Source: Lachnospiraceae bacterium
GTDB taxonomy: Bacteria > Bacillota > Clostridia > Lachnospirales > Lachnospiraceae
Direction of reading: 5' to 3'
DNA: 42,567 nucleotides
NCBI GenBank assembly: GCA_017540605.1
Contig: JAFYAS010000012.1
Coordinates: forward strand, 1 to 42,567
The stretch's first letter is position 1; every line of letters begins with the position of its first letter. This document shows, piece after piece, positions 17,501 to 25,120 of this stretch. The notes beneath the pieces were generated by a model. That model saw only the letters and a list, made by a program, of their open reading frames with translations, ran no database searches and was not told where the DNA came from. The position numbers and the translations under genes are program-made.

Positions 17501-18143
17501 TGATATTCACAGAAAGGCTAAAAGGGCTATGGGAAAGATTAATAGAATGATCAATCCTCCTGCAGACTATGATTTGGGAGAGCATCAGGATCAGGAACTT
17601 TGGGAGCAAAGTCGCGAAGGTAAGGAAAGCTTTATCACCGATGTCATCCTCGAGAAGGTGATAAATGAAAGCATCACTAAGTACGCAGACAAGAAGAAAA
17701 AAGCTAGAAAGTATGTAGAAGCCTATACCATCGGGTCAGAAGAACTTGAATTGTCTGTTAAAAATTTTGGTAACTTCTTTAAGGATAATCTTTTGAATGA
17801 AGAACAGTATCAGGCGAAGATCAATGATGTCAATGATAACTTCCACTTAAGATGTCTTACGGCCAAGGATCGCATCAGACAGGATACACTTGTTTCAGGA
17901 CTTACAAGTGATAAGACAGTTGCTACCCTCCGCGAGCAGGTAAAGGAGATGGTAAAGAGCTCAGGTATTGGCAAGAAGCAGCCTGCTGAGATACTTGAGG
18001 CACTTAAGTCAAAGAGGATAGTTGGCAAGATAGCTGATCTTTCTAAGAAAGCAAGAGAGACCAGTGAAAAGGAAGCTGTTACTCAAAGAAACCTGAAGAG
18101 ACAGGCGGCACATAAAGCAAGACAGAATGCGCCTCATGCTTAA
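14502..18143 (+). CDS. Giant charged helical protein of unknown function, about 1213 aa
   Basis: The ATG at 14502 follows TTAGGAGG; the open frame runs 30 codons further upstream through the promoter region, so the longer version is rejected. The protein is intracellular by appearance: no signal peptide, no membrane segment, no cysteine-rich motif. It is rich in Lys, Glu, Asp and Asn and is predicted almost entirely helical. I see no Walker motif, nuclease motif or known domain. A degenerate module of about 25 residues appears four times, near residues 160-185, 248-272, 342-366 and 456-480, with a shared hydrophobic-x3-LG-x4-ERE-A-F pattern (for example KLNAYEREAFLKS and YNKQEREAFYQSK). The C-terminal 60 residues are basic. 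It is a single-gene unit with its own promoter and terminator. Codon use resembles the neighbours apart from more AT-rich choices. Function unknown. Confidence 0.85.
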   Translation: MREIEFENEQVEENKGPVDVIEIELPKDKFAGTTNTRRSEAETIKKNFRAQKTLEDKLAFYIYLNAKIGLNNMNYDKRLNLNELYVPKSFNEQQRADLIADVKKNMEANIAWRKKMGLNVSAKFSPEEDQLIEDLKQEIVKEIVGDGSRKAFEEGLKKTSVIFKWLDIKGREAYDYYYSMLPEDEPQRDKKAQYLAYKSSGSEASMLKGAYGGMMQDLMGDFSMMAEMDNFGLNDKIFDALNFNKEYKFSQFMRKMGLDQDEAKDFLRRNNANEEDNVYEVYKNNIIANREGEEGVEPTEEEIIAAIKTDYLDELIKGVVDHHQAENSTVLSEKITLDKNKTMGYYLGLQKLNAYEREAFLKSHQFKEIKEVDGKQVEEVRELKEDDKILDFFGQMIKADQRELARMKKIKMDSGQSPEEAEIITEQDVITYSKEFMKNLNNRYELKIYVDRDKMTVDQFANALGYNKQEREAFYQSKNCNKNELIKDVFKRDLTKNMSEDKKAQVKDDDIYNEADNYMKIELRRLKTLGRGKQEINNANQVLNDFTDAFELEGERNHYLKGVNVGIGEGLMPKDNPKTDEQREYKNWVENYANKYLDDNYLKDTEKSLTNIKNIIGSGKQLNIRGVKEVSRYYDTKEPTTDCALLNAVIKELEATGTGGRKVNTDKYETMLKCLKDYEHKVYRNEQNGMLKAKNDLIAACKNYVSGRESKRKAPYGNTRFYAASTLLSTLMPRAEFDAWASRVNTKGKRNEEDKINFDRLSERKEQYIATEHQAANDLQESTNGNYTELDPDGADMIVTIESIYGLRPDLTEELQAVFTQEMRQNKLKPMGENEKFVPIGPSYNNGSLSDKDFAAIALAGTMTTEVQKLDPRCYAQEELKALYTARDYSTELCKKPVHASCGRYLDCIDGGRNAAINAMNEYAAGNKYILAHVIASGIRFMAAHAREESKLNDNMQFYAEMGGRLNAMLERDPELKEMANNFENFEQDLDYMKSMAQVADIHRKAKRAMGKINRMINPPADYDLGEHQDQELWEQSREGKESFITDVILEKVINESITKYADKKKKARKYVEAYTIGSEELELSVKNFGNFFKDNLLNEEQYQAKINDVNDNFHLRCLTAKDRIRQDTLVSGLTSDKTVATLREQVKEMVKSSGIGKKQPAEILEALKSKRIVGKIADLSKKARETSEKEAVTQRNLKRQAAHKARQNAPHA

Positions 18144-18181
18144 TTAAAATAGGAATTTCTTTCATTTTTTAACCTCATAGG

Positions 18182-18222
18182 CAACCGTTTAGAAGCAATG
18201 CTTTTAAGCGGTTGTTTTTATT
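18182..18222 (+). terminator. Terminator after the giant protein gene
   Basis: CAACCG (18182-18187) and CGGTTG (18209-18214) close a long imperfect stem continuing inward through GAAGC/GCTTT, followed by a T-rich tract. Confidence 0.7.
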
Positions 18223-18268
18223 TTGTTATTATGTTAAACTGCTTTAAGATTTTAAGAGGTGATATAAG

Positions 18269-18925
18269 ATGAATAAGTATAAACTTGCAGTTTTTGATAT
18301 GGATGGGACGATACTTGATACATTGGAGGATCTTAAGGATTCACTGAATCATTGTTTGTGCTTGCACGGATTTCCTGAGAGAACTCTTGATGAGGTAAGA
18401 CATTTTGTGGGAAACGGCATCAGAAGGACTATTGAACAGGCGGTTCCGGAAGGTACATCCATAGAGACCATTGATGAGATATTCAAGGAATTTGGGGACT
18501 GGTATATAGATCATTGCAATGAAAAGACAAGACCCTACGATGGGATAGTTGATACTATAAGGATACTTAGAGAAAAAGGTGTTCTCACAGCCGTTGTTTC
18601 CAACAAGGGTGACGCTGCGGTAAAAGAGCTTTCAAAGCTTTATTATGACGGACTTTTTGATGTCCAGGTAGGAGAGAGACCGGGGATAAAGAGAAAGCCC
18701 TGGCCGGATTCCGTAAATGAGGTGCTTAAAGCTCTTGATGTAAAAAAAGAGGATGCAGTTTATATCGGTGATTCGGAGGTGGATCTAAAGACTGCCGAGA
18801 ATGCCGGACTTCCCTGTATTTCTGTGTTGTGGGGCTTTCGTGATTTAGAGATGCTTAGGAAGCATGGAGGAACTACTTTTATTGATAAGCCCATAGAGCT
18901 GGTAAAGCTTATCTGTGAATCTTAA
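18269..18925 (+). CDS. HAD-superfamily phosphatase, phosphoglycolate phosphatase-like
   Basis: 218 residues. Motif I is FDMDGTILDT with nucleophile Asp10 and acid/base Asp12. An alpha-helical C1 cap follows at about residues 15-85, motif II is VVSNKGD, and motif IV is YIGDSEVDLKTAENAG. This is the Gph/PpaX/beta-phosphoglucomutase-like subfamily, whose members dephosphorylate small phosphorylated metabolites; the substrate cannot be read from sequence. Ribosome binding site AGAGGTG. It is separated from purB by a promoter. Confidence 0.87.
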   Translation: MNKYKLAVFDMDGTILDTLEDLKDSLNHCLCLHGFPERTLDEVRHFVGNGIRRTIEQAVPEGTSIETIDEIFKEFGDWYIDHCNEKTRPYDGIVDTIRILREKGVLTAVVSNKGDAAVKELSKLYYDGLFDVQVGERPGIKRKPWPDSVNEVLKALDVKKEDAVYIGDSEVDLKTAENAGLPCISVLWGFRDLEMLRKHGGTTFIDKPIELVKLICES

Positions 18926-18935
18926 GTTTTAGCTG

Positions 18936-18964
18936 TTGTCTATGCTTTTTGATAGTGTTATAAT
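18936..18964 (+). promoter_or_regulatory. Promoter of purB
   Basis: -35 TTGTCT (18936-18941), 17-bp spacer, TGT plus consensus -10 TATAAT (18959-18964). Confidence 0.8.
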
Positions 18965-18975
18965 GTAAAGGTGTG

Positions 18976-18990
18976 CGGGCAAAATGCCCG
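18976..18990 (+). promoter_or_regulatory. 5' hairpin in the purB leader
   Basis: CGGGC (18976-18980) pairs with GCCCG (18986-18990) around an AAAAT loop, only about five bases after the expected transcription start. Such a 5'-terminal stem commonly protects mRNA. It is too short for a purine riboswitch. Confidence 0.4.
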
Positions 18991-19017
18991 ACGGATTTGA
19001 TCGGAGGATTTTTAAAA

Positions 19018-20469
19018 ATGAGTAATGATAAGTATGTAAGCCCACTAAGTGAAAGATATGCTTCTCCTGAGATGCAATATATCTTCTCGCCCGATAAGAA
19101 GTTCAAGACCTGGAGAAAGCTCTGGATAGCTCTTGCTGAAGCAGAGATGGAGCTTGGACTTTCAGAGAACGGTAAGCCTGTCATCACTAAGGAACAGATA
19201 GAAGAACTGAAGTCTTTTGCTGACGATATCAATTATGGTATAGCAAAGGCAAGAGAGAAGGAAGTAAGACATGATGTTATGAGCCATGTATATGCCTATG
19301 GTGTTCAGTGCCCCAAGGCAGCAGGTATCATTCATCTTGGAGCTACCAGCTGCTATGTCGGCGATAACACAGATGTCATTATTATGACAGAGGCTATGAA
19401 GCTTGTTAGAAAGAAGCTTATTAATGTAATGTCAAAGCTTGCTGATTTTGCAACCAATTATAAGGATCTTCCTACTCTGGCATTTACACATTTTCAGCCT
19501 GCTCAGCCTACTACAGTAGGTAAGAGAGCAACTCTTTGGCTGATGGAACTTAAGCTTGATCTTGATGATCTGGAATATATGATAAGCCAGCAAAAGCTTT
19601 TAGGATCCAAGGGTACTACCGGAACTCAGGCAAGCTTTATGGAGCTTTTTGACGGAGATCATGACAGGATCAAAAAACTTGATGAGCTTATCGCAGAAAA
19701 GATGGGCTTTGACGGATGCTATCCCGTATCAGGTCAGACCTATTCGAGAAAGGTTGATTCAAGGATACTCAATGTACTTTCAGGCATAGCTCAGAGCGCT
19801 CACAAGTTCTCCAATGATATCAGACTTTTACAGCACTTAAAGGAAGTGGAAGAGCCCTTCGAGAAGAATCAGATCGGTTCATCTGCCATGGCATATAAGC
19901 GCAATCCCATGAGAAGTGAGAGAATTGCATCTCTTGCCAATTATGTGATCTCTGACGCCATCAATCCGGCTATTACTGCTTCAACCCAGTGGTTTGAGAG
20001 AACTCTTGATGATTCTGCAAACAAGAGAATATCAGTACCTGAAGCCTTCCTTGCTATAGACGGAATCCTTGATCTTTATCTCAATGTAGTTGACGGACTT
20101 GTGGTTTATGACAAGGTTATCTATCAGCATTTTATGAGAGAGATCCCCTTTATGGCTACAGAGAATATCATGATGGATGCCGTAAAGAACGGTGGCAATC
20201 GTCAGGAGCTTCACGAGAAGATCAGAACCCATTCAATGGCTGCCGCAGAGCAGGTTAAGAAGTACGGCAATGACAACGATCTTGTGGACAGGATAGCAAA
20301 TGATCCTGCCTTTGGTATGACAAAGGAACAGATTGAAGCTGTTCTTGAGCCCAAGAACTTTGTGGGAAGAGCACCTGAGCAGACCGAGGAGTTCATTTTC
20401 GGAGTGATCAATCCCATCTTAAATGAGAATCAGGATATACTTGGAATAGAAGCGGAGATCAATGTATAG
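19018..20469 (+). CDS. purB: Adenylosuccinate lyase
   Basis: 483 residues from the ATG at 19018, which follows CGGAGG; a longer GTG-start version at 18973 would read through the leader hairpin and is rejected. Catalyses two fumarate-releasing steps in purine synthesis (SAICAR to AICAR, and adenylosuccinate to AMP). The fumarase/ASL signature is GSSAMAYKRNPMRSE, and HLGATSCYVGDNTD and FTHFQPAQPTT are the other active-site segments. The length and N terminus fit the longer ADSL class with a eukaryote-like layout rather than the roughly 430-residue Bacillus type. A DUF1292 gene follows after 12 nt. Confidence 0.95.
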   Translation: MSNDKYVSPLSERYASPEMQYIFSPDKKFKTWRKLWIALAEAEMELGLSENGKPVITKEQIEELKSFADDINYGIAKAREKEVRHDVMSHVYAYGVQCPKAAGIIHLGATSCYVGDNTDVIIMTEAMKLVRKKLINVMSKLADFATNYKDLPTLAFTHFQPAQPTTVGKRATLWLMELKLDLDDLEYMISQQKLLGSKGTTGTQASFMELFDGDHDRIKKLDELIAEKMGFDGCYPVSGQTYSRKVDSRILNVLSGIAQSAHKFSNDIRLLQHLKEVEEPFEKNQIGSSAMAYKRNPMRSERIASLANYVISDAINPAITASTQWFERTLDDSANKRISVPEAFLAIDGILDLYLNVVDGLVVYDKVIYQHFMREIPFMATENIMMDAVKNGGNRQELHEKIRTHSMAAAEQVKKYGNDNDLVDRIANDPAFGMTKEQIEAVLEPKNFVGRAPEQTEEFIFGVINPILNENQDILGIEAEINV

Positions 20470-20481
20470 GAGGAAGAACCT

Positions 20482-20748
20482 ATGGAGATAAGCAACACAT
20501 TTATAATGCCTGATGACAACGGCGATCCCTGCCAGTATACAGCACTCAATATGGTGACCAACCCTGACAATGGTATACAATATGTGCTTTATACCGAGAC
20601 GGAGAACCTTAAGAATATAAGCGGCAAGGATGTAAATATCTATGCGGCTGAGTATAAAAAAGAGGGCGATACCATTACTTTAGAAGCTGTGGAATCCGAC
20701 AACGACTGGAGACTTATAGAGGCCTTGGTTTCGGATCTTGTTAATTAG
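20482..20748 (+). CDS. DUF1292 family protein
   Basis: 88 residues, acidic and cytosolic. It matches the DUF1292 (YrzB-like) layout: an N-terminal beta segment with a short metabolite-like fold, QYVLYTETENL in the middle, and a WRLIEALVSDLV tail. Function of the family is unknown; it occurs widely in Firmicutes. Ribosome binding site AGGAGGA, 12 nt after purB, so probably co-transcribed with it. No terminator is evident after it. Confidence 0.8.
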   Translation: MEISNTFIMPDDNGDPCQYTALNMVTNPDNGIQYVLYTETENLKNISGKDVNIYAAEYKKEGDTITLEAVESDNDWRLIEALVSDLVN

Positions 20749-20795
20749 ATACGACTATTAAGAAAACCGTAAGAAAGAAACTTACAAATATAGTG

Positions 20796-20824
20796 TTGAC
20801 ATTTTTCCTATTCTGTTATAAAGT
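20796..20824 (+). promoter_or_regulatory. Promoter of the second lipoprotein gene
   Basis: Consensus -35 TTGACA (20796-20801). The -10 is either TATAAA (20817-20822, 15-bp spacer, TGT upstream) or TAAAGT (20819-20824, 17-bp spacer). Confidence 0.7.
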
Positions 20825-20882
20825 GTTTGATTGTGTGAAACAAAGTATTATGTGGATTTACAATTAGGAGGAATGATCTACT

Positions 20883-21443
20883 ATGAAGAAAAAAGGTTTA
20901 GTTGTTTTGGCAACTGCAATGGTTATGGCTTTCGGTCTTGCTGCATGTGGAGGAAGCGATGCAGGCAAGGATAATGGTAGCGAGGCTACAACTGCTGCTT
21001 CTGAGGATGCAGGCGCATCTGCAGCTGATGTATCTGAGTATTCATTCAAGAGCGGTTCTACCGAGATCAAGCTTGGTGTTCCTGCTGCTGATATCGTTGC
21101 AGCTCTTGGCGAGCCTCAGGACAAGTACGAGGCAGAGTCATGTGCATTCCAGGGTATGGACAGAACATATACTTATCCCGGATATACACTTGATACCTAT
21201 GAGGAGAATGGCGTTGAGACAACTCTCTATGTAACCTTCAAGGATGATACAGTATCTACCAATGAGGGACTTTCAATCGGCGACGATGTTGCCAAGGCTA
21301 AGGAGCTTTATGGCGAAGGTGAGGACAATGGTAATTCAATCGTTTTCACCAAGGGTGATACCAATATCACTGCTTTCTATGAGGATGGAACCATCAAGGA
21401 GATCCAGTATACTTATACAAAGGCTCAGCCTAAGGCACAGTAA
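20883..21443 (+). CDS. Secreted lipoprotein, paralogue of the 13288 protein
   Basis: 186 residues. Signal peptide with lipobox GLAAC gives a lipidated Cys22. A Ser/Ala/Asp/Glu-rich linker runs to about residue 50, followed by two similar halves: IKLGVPAADIVAALGEPQDKY and LSIGDDVAKAKELYGEGED. The same IGD-x4-AK-x3-GE module is seen in the 13288 protein, so the two are related in architecture. An extracellular binding or scaffolding role is plausible but unproven. It forms a monocistronic unit with a strong promoter and terminator. Confidence 0.75.
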   Translation: MKKKGLVVLATAMVMAFGLAACGGSDAGKDNGSEATTAASEDAGASAADVSEYSFKSGSTEIKLGVPAADIVAALGEPQDKYEAESCAFQGMDRTYTYPGYTLDTYEENGVETTLYVTFKDDTVSTNEGLSIGDDVAKAKELYGEGEDNGNSIVFTKGDTNITAFYEDGTIKEIQYTYTKAQPKAQ

Positions 21444-21465
21444 TATAATTATACAGTTGATGATT

Positions 21466-21494
21466 AAAAGCCGTTGAGCATTCAACGGCTTTTT
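21466..21494 (+). terminator. Terminator after the second lipoprotein gene
   Basis: AAAAGCCGTTGA (21466-21477) pairs with TCAACGGCTTTT (21482-21493) around GCAT. Confidence 0.85.
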
Positions 21495-21503
21495 GCTAAT
21501 TAT

Positions 21504-21716
21504 ATGATACCAGGGTCAAAAGTCAAAAATGCGAATCGTGCTTGCACGAATGAGCATTTTGACTTACTGACCCACCCAAATATGAGCAAGTAGCTATTTC
21601 CTGCAAATGCAGGAAATTAGCGGATTGCGAATGTTTGCAGGATTGCGGGAGCTGCAAAGCAGCGGAGCAATCCGTGGTATCAGTTGGGGCAAAATACCTT
21701 TTGACCCCAACATCAT
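21504..21716. mobile_element. MITE-like palindromic element, about 213 bp
   Basis: The ends are inverted copies of each other: ATGAT-N4-GGGTCAAAAG at 21504-21522 and CTTTTGACCC-N4-ATCAT at 21698-21716. TAT flanks both sides, compatible with a 3-bp target duplication. Inside are several nested hairpins: GGGTCA/TGACCC (21513-21518/21568-21573) with GTCAAAA/TTTTGAC, CGTGC/GCACG, a perfect ATTTCCTGCA/TGCAGGAAAT (21596-21605/21608-21617), and CGGATTGC/GCAATCCG (21621-21628/21667-21674). There is no coding capacity. The frame of the downstream permease runs through it by chance. Mobility is inferred from the structure only. Confidence 0.6.
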
Positions 21717-21735
21717 TATATTTGGAGTTTATTTT

Positions 21736-22851
21736 ATGAAGAGATGGGAGATTTATCTTGAAATATTTTTAGAGGCGCTTATATTTCTTGCCATCCTGTT
21801 TTTTATAGGCTATGGAGTGCCTAAGCTTATGGCTTTTTTCTGGCCTATAGTTTTTGCTGCGATCTTGGCAGCCATCACCAGACCTATAAAGGATGTTTTT
21901 GAGAAGCATTTAAAGCTTCCCAAAAAGATAGGAGCTACTATTGTTGTCATCCTTCTTTTGGCTTTGTCAGTTGTAGTAATATATTTTATCGGTTCGGGAC
22001 TTTCGGAGCTTTTTAAATATCTTGCGAATACTCTGCCGGACATGTATAAGGAGATGTATTCATCAATTGATAGTGCAGTGTCAAAGACAGCTTCTGATAT
22101 CAGTGTAAAAAATCCTTCTTTATCTGAAAATCTGTTGAATACCTGGCATACCTTGGGTAGTGAGATAGGAAGCTTTTTGAAGAGTGTGGGAACCAATCAT
22201 ATCAATAAGGTGACTTTCATTTTTTCCAAGGCGGCTAATATTTTGGTTGGGTTTATCGTGATGTATATCGCTGCATATTTTATGCTTATTTACGAAGAGA
22301 GCATAAAAATATTCTTTGTAGAGATGAAGAATAAGGAACTAAAAAAGAAGCTTACACTGATCAAGGAAAATGTACTCGGTGCTGTTTGGGATTATATCGT
22401 ATCCCAGATTAAGCTGATGTTGATCATTGGAGTTGTGTTATTCTTAGGATTTTTGATCATAGGTGTTAAGCACAAGATCCTTTTGGCTGTTTTGATCGCA
22501 TTTGTTGACGCAGTTCCCTTCCTTGGAACAGGTACAGTACTTATTCCCTGGTTTGTTATTGATTTTATTCAGGGAAAGCCTGATGTGGCAGTGGGACTTT
22601 TAATCCTTTACCTGGTGTGTCTTGTGGGGCGGCAGGTGCTTCAACCCAAGATAGTAGGAGAAACTATAGGGCTTAATCCCTTTGTGACTTTGGTACTCAT
22701 GTATGCCGGAACAAAGATCGCAGGTATCGTGGGATTCATTATAGCTGTTCTTCTGGGAATCATAGTTTATAAGATGTATAAACTGCATTTCTTTGACGGT
22801 ATTATAAATCGCACGCAAAAAAGGCTTAAAATATTGAAAAATATTGACTAA
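21736..22851 (+). CDS. AI-2E superfamily permease, YtvI-like
   Basis: 371 residues starting MKRWEIYLEIF, with the ATG at 21736 eight bases after GGAG. The open frame reaches back to 21607 through the palindromic element; that extension is rejected. About eight membrane segments, with the family's long extracytoplasmic loop (about residues 90-155, SIDSAVSKTASD region) and the conserved C-terminal DAVPFLGTGTVLIPW and LQPKIVGETIGLNPF segments. Family members include the sporulation protein YtvI and transporters of varied solutes. The substrate is not known. The element directly upstream may supply or disturb its promoter; no clear -35/-10 was found. Confidence 0.85.
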   Translation: MKRWEIYLEIFLEALIFLAILFFIGYGVPKLMAFFWPIVFAAILAAITRPIKDVFEKHLKLPKKIGATIVVILLLALSVVVIYFIGSGLSELFKYLANTLPDMYKEMYSSIDSAVSKTASDISVKNPSLSENLLNTWHTLGSEIGSFLKSVGTNHINKVTFIFSKAANILVGFIVMYIAAYFMLIYEESIKIFFVEMKNKELKKKLTLIKENVLGAVWDYIVSQIKLMLIIGVVLFLGFLIIGVKHKILLAVLIAFVDAVPFLGTGTVLIPWFVIDFIQGKPDVAVGLLILYLVCLVGRQVLQPKIVGETIGLNPFVTLVLMYAGTKIAGIVGFIIAVLLGIIVYKMYKLHFFDGIINRTQKRLKILKNID

Positions 22852-22873
22852 ATGTGGCTTTTTATGCTATCAT
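22844..22873 (+). promoter_or_regulatory. Promoter of lysC
   Basis: -35 TTGACT (22844-22849), 18-bp spacer, TGC plus -10 TATCAT (22868-22873). The -35 overlaps the last codons of the permease. Confidence 0.75.
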
Positions 22874-22915
22874 ATTACGGCGAAAAAACAAAAATAACAA
22901 AGGAAGATGTTAAAA

Positions 22916-24235
22916 ATGAACAAGGTTGTAAAATTCGGCGGCAGCTCATTGGCTAGTGCAGAGCAATTCAAGAAGGTAGGAAATATCATTACCTCGGATG
23001 ATGCGAGAAGATATGTAGTTCCTTCAGCTCCCGGTAAAAGATTTTCTGAGGATACCAAGGTTACAGATATGCTCTATGCATGCTACGATCTGGCTGAGAG
23101 AGGCAAGGATTTCAGACGTGAACTTAAGGCTATCAAGGGAAGATATATGGAGATTATCAAGGGGCTTAAGCTTAAGCTTACCTTTGAGGATGAATTCAAG
23201 ACCATAGCTGAGAATTTCAAGGCGAAGGCAGGCAAGGATTATGCTGCTTCCCGTGGTGAGTTCTTAAACGGAAAGATCATGGCTGCTTATCTTGGCTATG
23301 AATTTATTGACGCTGCTGAGGTCATTTTCTTTGATAAGGACGGAACCTTCCTTATGGAGAAGACCAATAAGGCTATGGCAAAGCGTCTTGAAAAGGTCGA
23401 AAAGGCTGTTATTCCCGGATTTTACGGTTCATATTCTGACGGTCGTGTAAAGACCTTCTCAAGAGGTGGATCCGATATCACAGGTTCTATAGTTGCAAGA
23501 GCCGTGAAGGCTGATGTTTATGAGAACTGGACTGATGTTTCAGGATTTTTGGTTGCAGATCCCCGTATCATAGATAGTCCTGTAGGTATAGAGACCATTA
23601 CCTACAAAGAGCTTCGCGAGCTTTCCTATATGGGTGCTACCGTCCTTCATGAGGACGCTATTTTCCCCGTAAGAAAGGAAGGCATTCCCATCAATATCAA
23701 GAATACCAATGCTCCTGACGATGAGGGTACATGGATCGTTGAGAGTACAGCAAAGAAGTCTAAGTATACCATCACCGGTATCGCAGGTAAGAAGGGCTTC
23801 TGTGCTATCAATGTGGATAAGGATATGATGAATTCTGAGATCGGTTTTGGCCGTAAGGTTTTACAGGTATTTGAGGATAATGATATCAGCTTTGAGCACA
23901 TGCCCTCAGGTATCGATACTTTGACTGTATTTGTTCATCAGGATGAGTTCATGGCAAAGGAGCAAAAGGTTGTTGCAGGTCTTCACAGACTTGTGAATCC
24001 CGATGTGATCGATATCAGTTCAGACCTTGCACTTATCGCGGTAGTTGGTCGTGGAATGAAGGCTACAAGGGGTACTGCAGGTAGGATATTTGCAGCTCTT
24101 GCTCATGCCAATGTTAATGTAAGGATGATCGATCAGGGTTCTTCAGAGCTCAATATCATCATCGGTGTAAGTAATGACGAATTCGAAGCTGCCATAAAGG
24201 CCATATATGATATTTTTGTAGTAGCACAGATTTAA
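22916..24235 (+). CDS. lysC: Aspartate kinase
   Basis: 439 residues from the ATG at 22916, nine bases after AGGAAG. An alternative ATG at 22907 lies too close to the ribosome binding site. First step of the aspartate family pathway (lysine, diaminopimelate, threonine, methionine). The kinase domain starts KVVKFGGSSLAS and includes FSRGGSDITGSIVARA. Two ACT domains follow from about residue 300 (ITGIAGKKGFCAINVDK, then LALIAVVGRGMKATRGTAGR), giving feedback regulation. The layout resembles monofunctional lysine-sensitive enzymes, but the effector is not certain. Functionally linked to dapF and dapL in this window. Confidence 0.93.
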   Translation: MNKVVKFGGSSLASAEQFKKVGNIITSDDARRYVVPSAPGKRFSEDTKVTDMLYACYDLAERGKDFRRELKAIKGRYMEIIKGLKLKLTFEDEFKTIAENFKAKAGKDYAASRGEFLNGKIMAAYLGYEFIDAAEVIFFDKDGTFLMEKTNKAMAKRLEKVEKAVIPGFYGSYSDGRVKTFSRGGSDITGSIVARAVKADVYENWTDVSGFLVADPRIIDSPVGIETITYKELRELSYMGATVLHEDAIFPVRKEGIPINIKNTNAPDDEGTWIVESTAKKSKYTITGIAGKKGFCAINVDKDMMNSEIGFGRKVLQVFEDNDISFEHMPSGIDTLTVFVHQDEFMAKEQKVVAGLHRLVNPDVIDISSDLALIAVVGRGMKATRGTAGRIFAALAHANVNVRMIDQGSSELNIIIGVSNDEFEAAIKAIYDIFVVAQI

Positions 24236-24238
24236 ATT

Positions 24239-25108
24239 ATGATAGAAAATATTTTGATCGTATTTGCGGTGCTTGTGGTTTTCATTGTGATAGATTCATT
24301 TTATGAGAACAGACATTTCAAGATCACCGGATATGACATCAAAAGTTCAAAGATTCCTGAGGGCTTTGAGGGCTTTAAGCTTGTTGTCCTTTCCGATCTT
24401 CACAATCACGTATATGGAAAAGCCAACGAGAGTCTTGTAGAGGCAATAAAGAAGGAAAAGCCTGATATGGTGATATTCGCCGGAGATATACTTACCGCCT
24501 ATGATGAGGGGGATTTTACACCTGCACTTTCTCTTGTGGAGAGAATAGCAGGAGAGTTTCCTTCAGTGATGGCCTTCGGAAATCACGAATACAGGATGGT
24601 TTTGTATCCTGAGAAATATAAAAGAAGCTTTTCTGAATACAGAGAGCTTACAAAAAAAGCCGGTGCCACATGGCTTGACAATGAGACGTTGTTCCTGGAG
24701 CGAGGCCAAAAAAAACTTGCCATCACCGGACTTAGACTGGATAAAGCGTATTACGGGCGTCTAAAGCTTAAACCAATGGATGAGGCTTATCTGGACAGTA
24801 TATGTCCATTTAATGACAGGAGCATATTTCAGATTTTACTTGCTCACAATCCTGATTATTTTCCTAATTATGCAGAATACGGTGCGGATCTGGTGATCTC
24901 CGGACATGTGCATGGTGGGATGATCAGACTTCCTTTTTTGGGCGGTGTTGTATCGCCTATGCTAAAGCTGTTTCCAAAGTATGACAGAGGATTGTATGAG
25001 TCGGGGGGGAGCAATATGATACTCAGTGCCGGTCTCGGCAATCATTCTATAAAGATGAGGATAAACAACCCGGCCGAATTGGTTGTTATAAATTTGCACA
25101 GCAGATGA
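24239..25108 (+). CDS. Membrane-anchored metallophosphoesterase, YkuE/YaeI-like
   Basis: 289 residues. One N-terminal membrane segment (about 3-19) anchors the protein. The calcineurin-like phosphoesterase core has the full metal ligand set: SDLHNH, FAGDI, FGNHEY, and the C-terminal SGHVHGG. Homologues (YkuE, YaeI) act on lipid-linked or phosphodiester substrates at the membrane. It starts four bases after lysC with no good ribosome binding site, suggesting translational coupling. Confidence 0.88.
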   Translation: MIENILIVFAVLVVFIVIDSFYENRHFKITGYDIKSSKIPEGFEGFKLVVLSDLHNHVYGKANESLVEAIKKEKPDMVIFAGDILTAYDEGDFTPALSLVERIAGEFPSVMAFGNHEYRMVLYPEKYKRSFSEYRELTKKAGATWLDNETLFLERGQKKLAITGLRLDKAYYGRLKLKPMDEAYLDSICPFNDRSIFQILLAHNPDYFPNYAEYGADLVISGHVHGGMIRLPFLGGVVSPMLKLFPKYDRGLYESGGSNMILSAGLGNHSIKMRINNPAELVVINLHSR

Positions 25109-25120
25109 GAGGATAGGAAA

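Noticed and set aside
18965-19017. Purine riboswitch before purB
   Set aside because: The leader is only about 50 nt with one short hairpin, with no room for a three-way junction aptamer.
21607-21735. N-terminal extension of the AI-2E-family permease
   Set aside because: It reads through the palindromic element and gives non-family sequence. The ATG at 21736 has a ribosome binding site.
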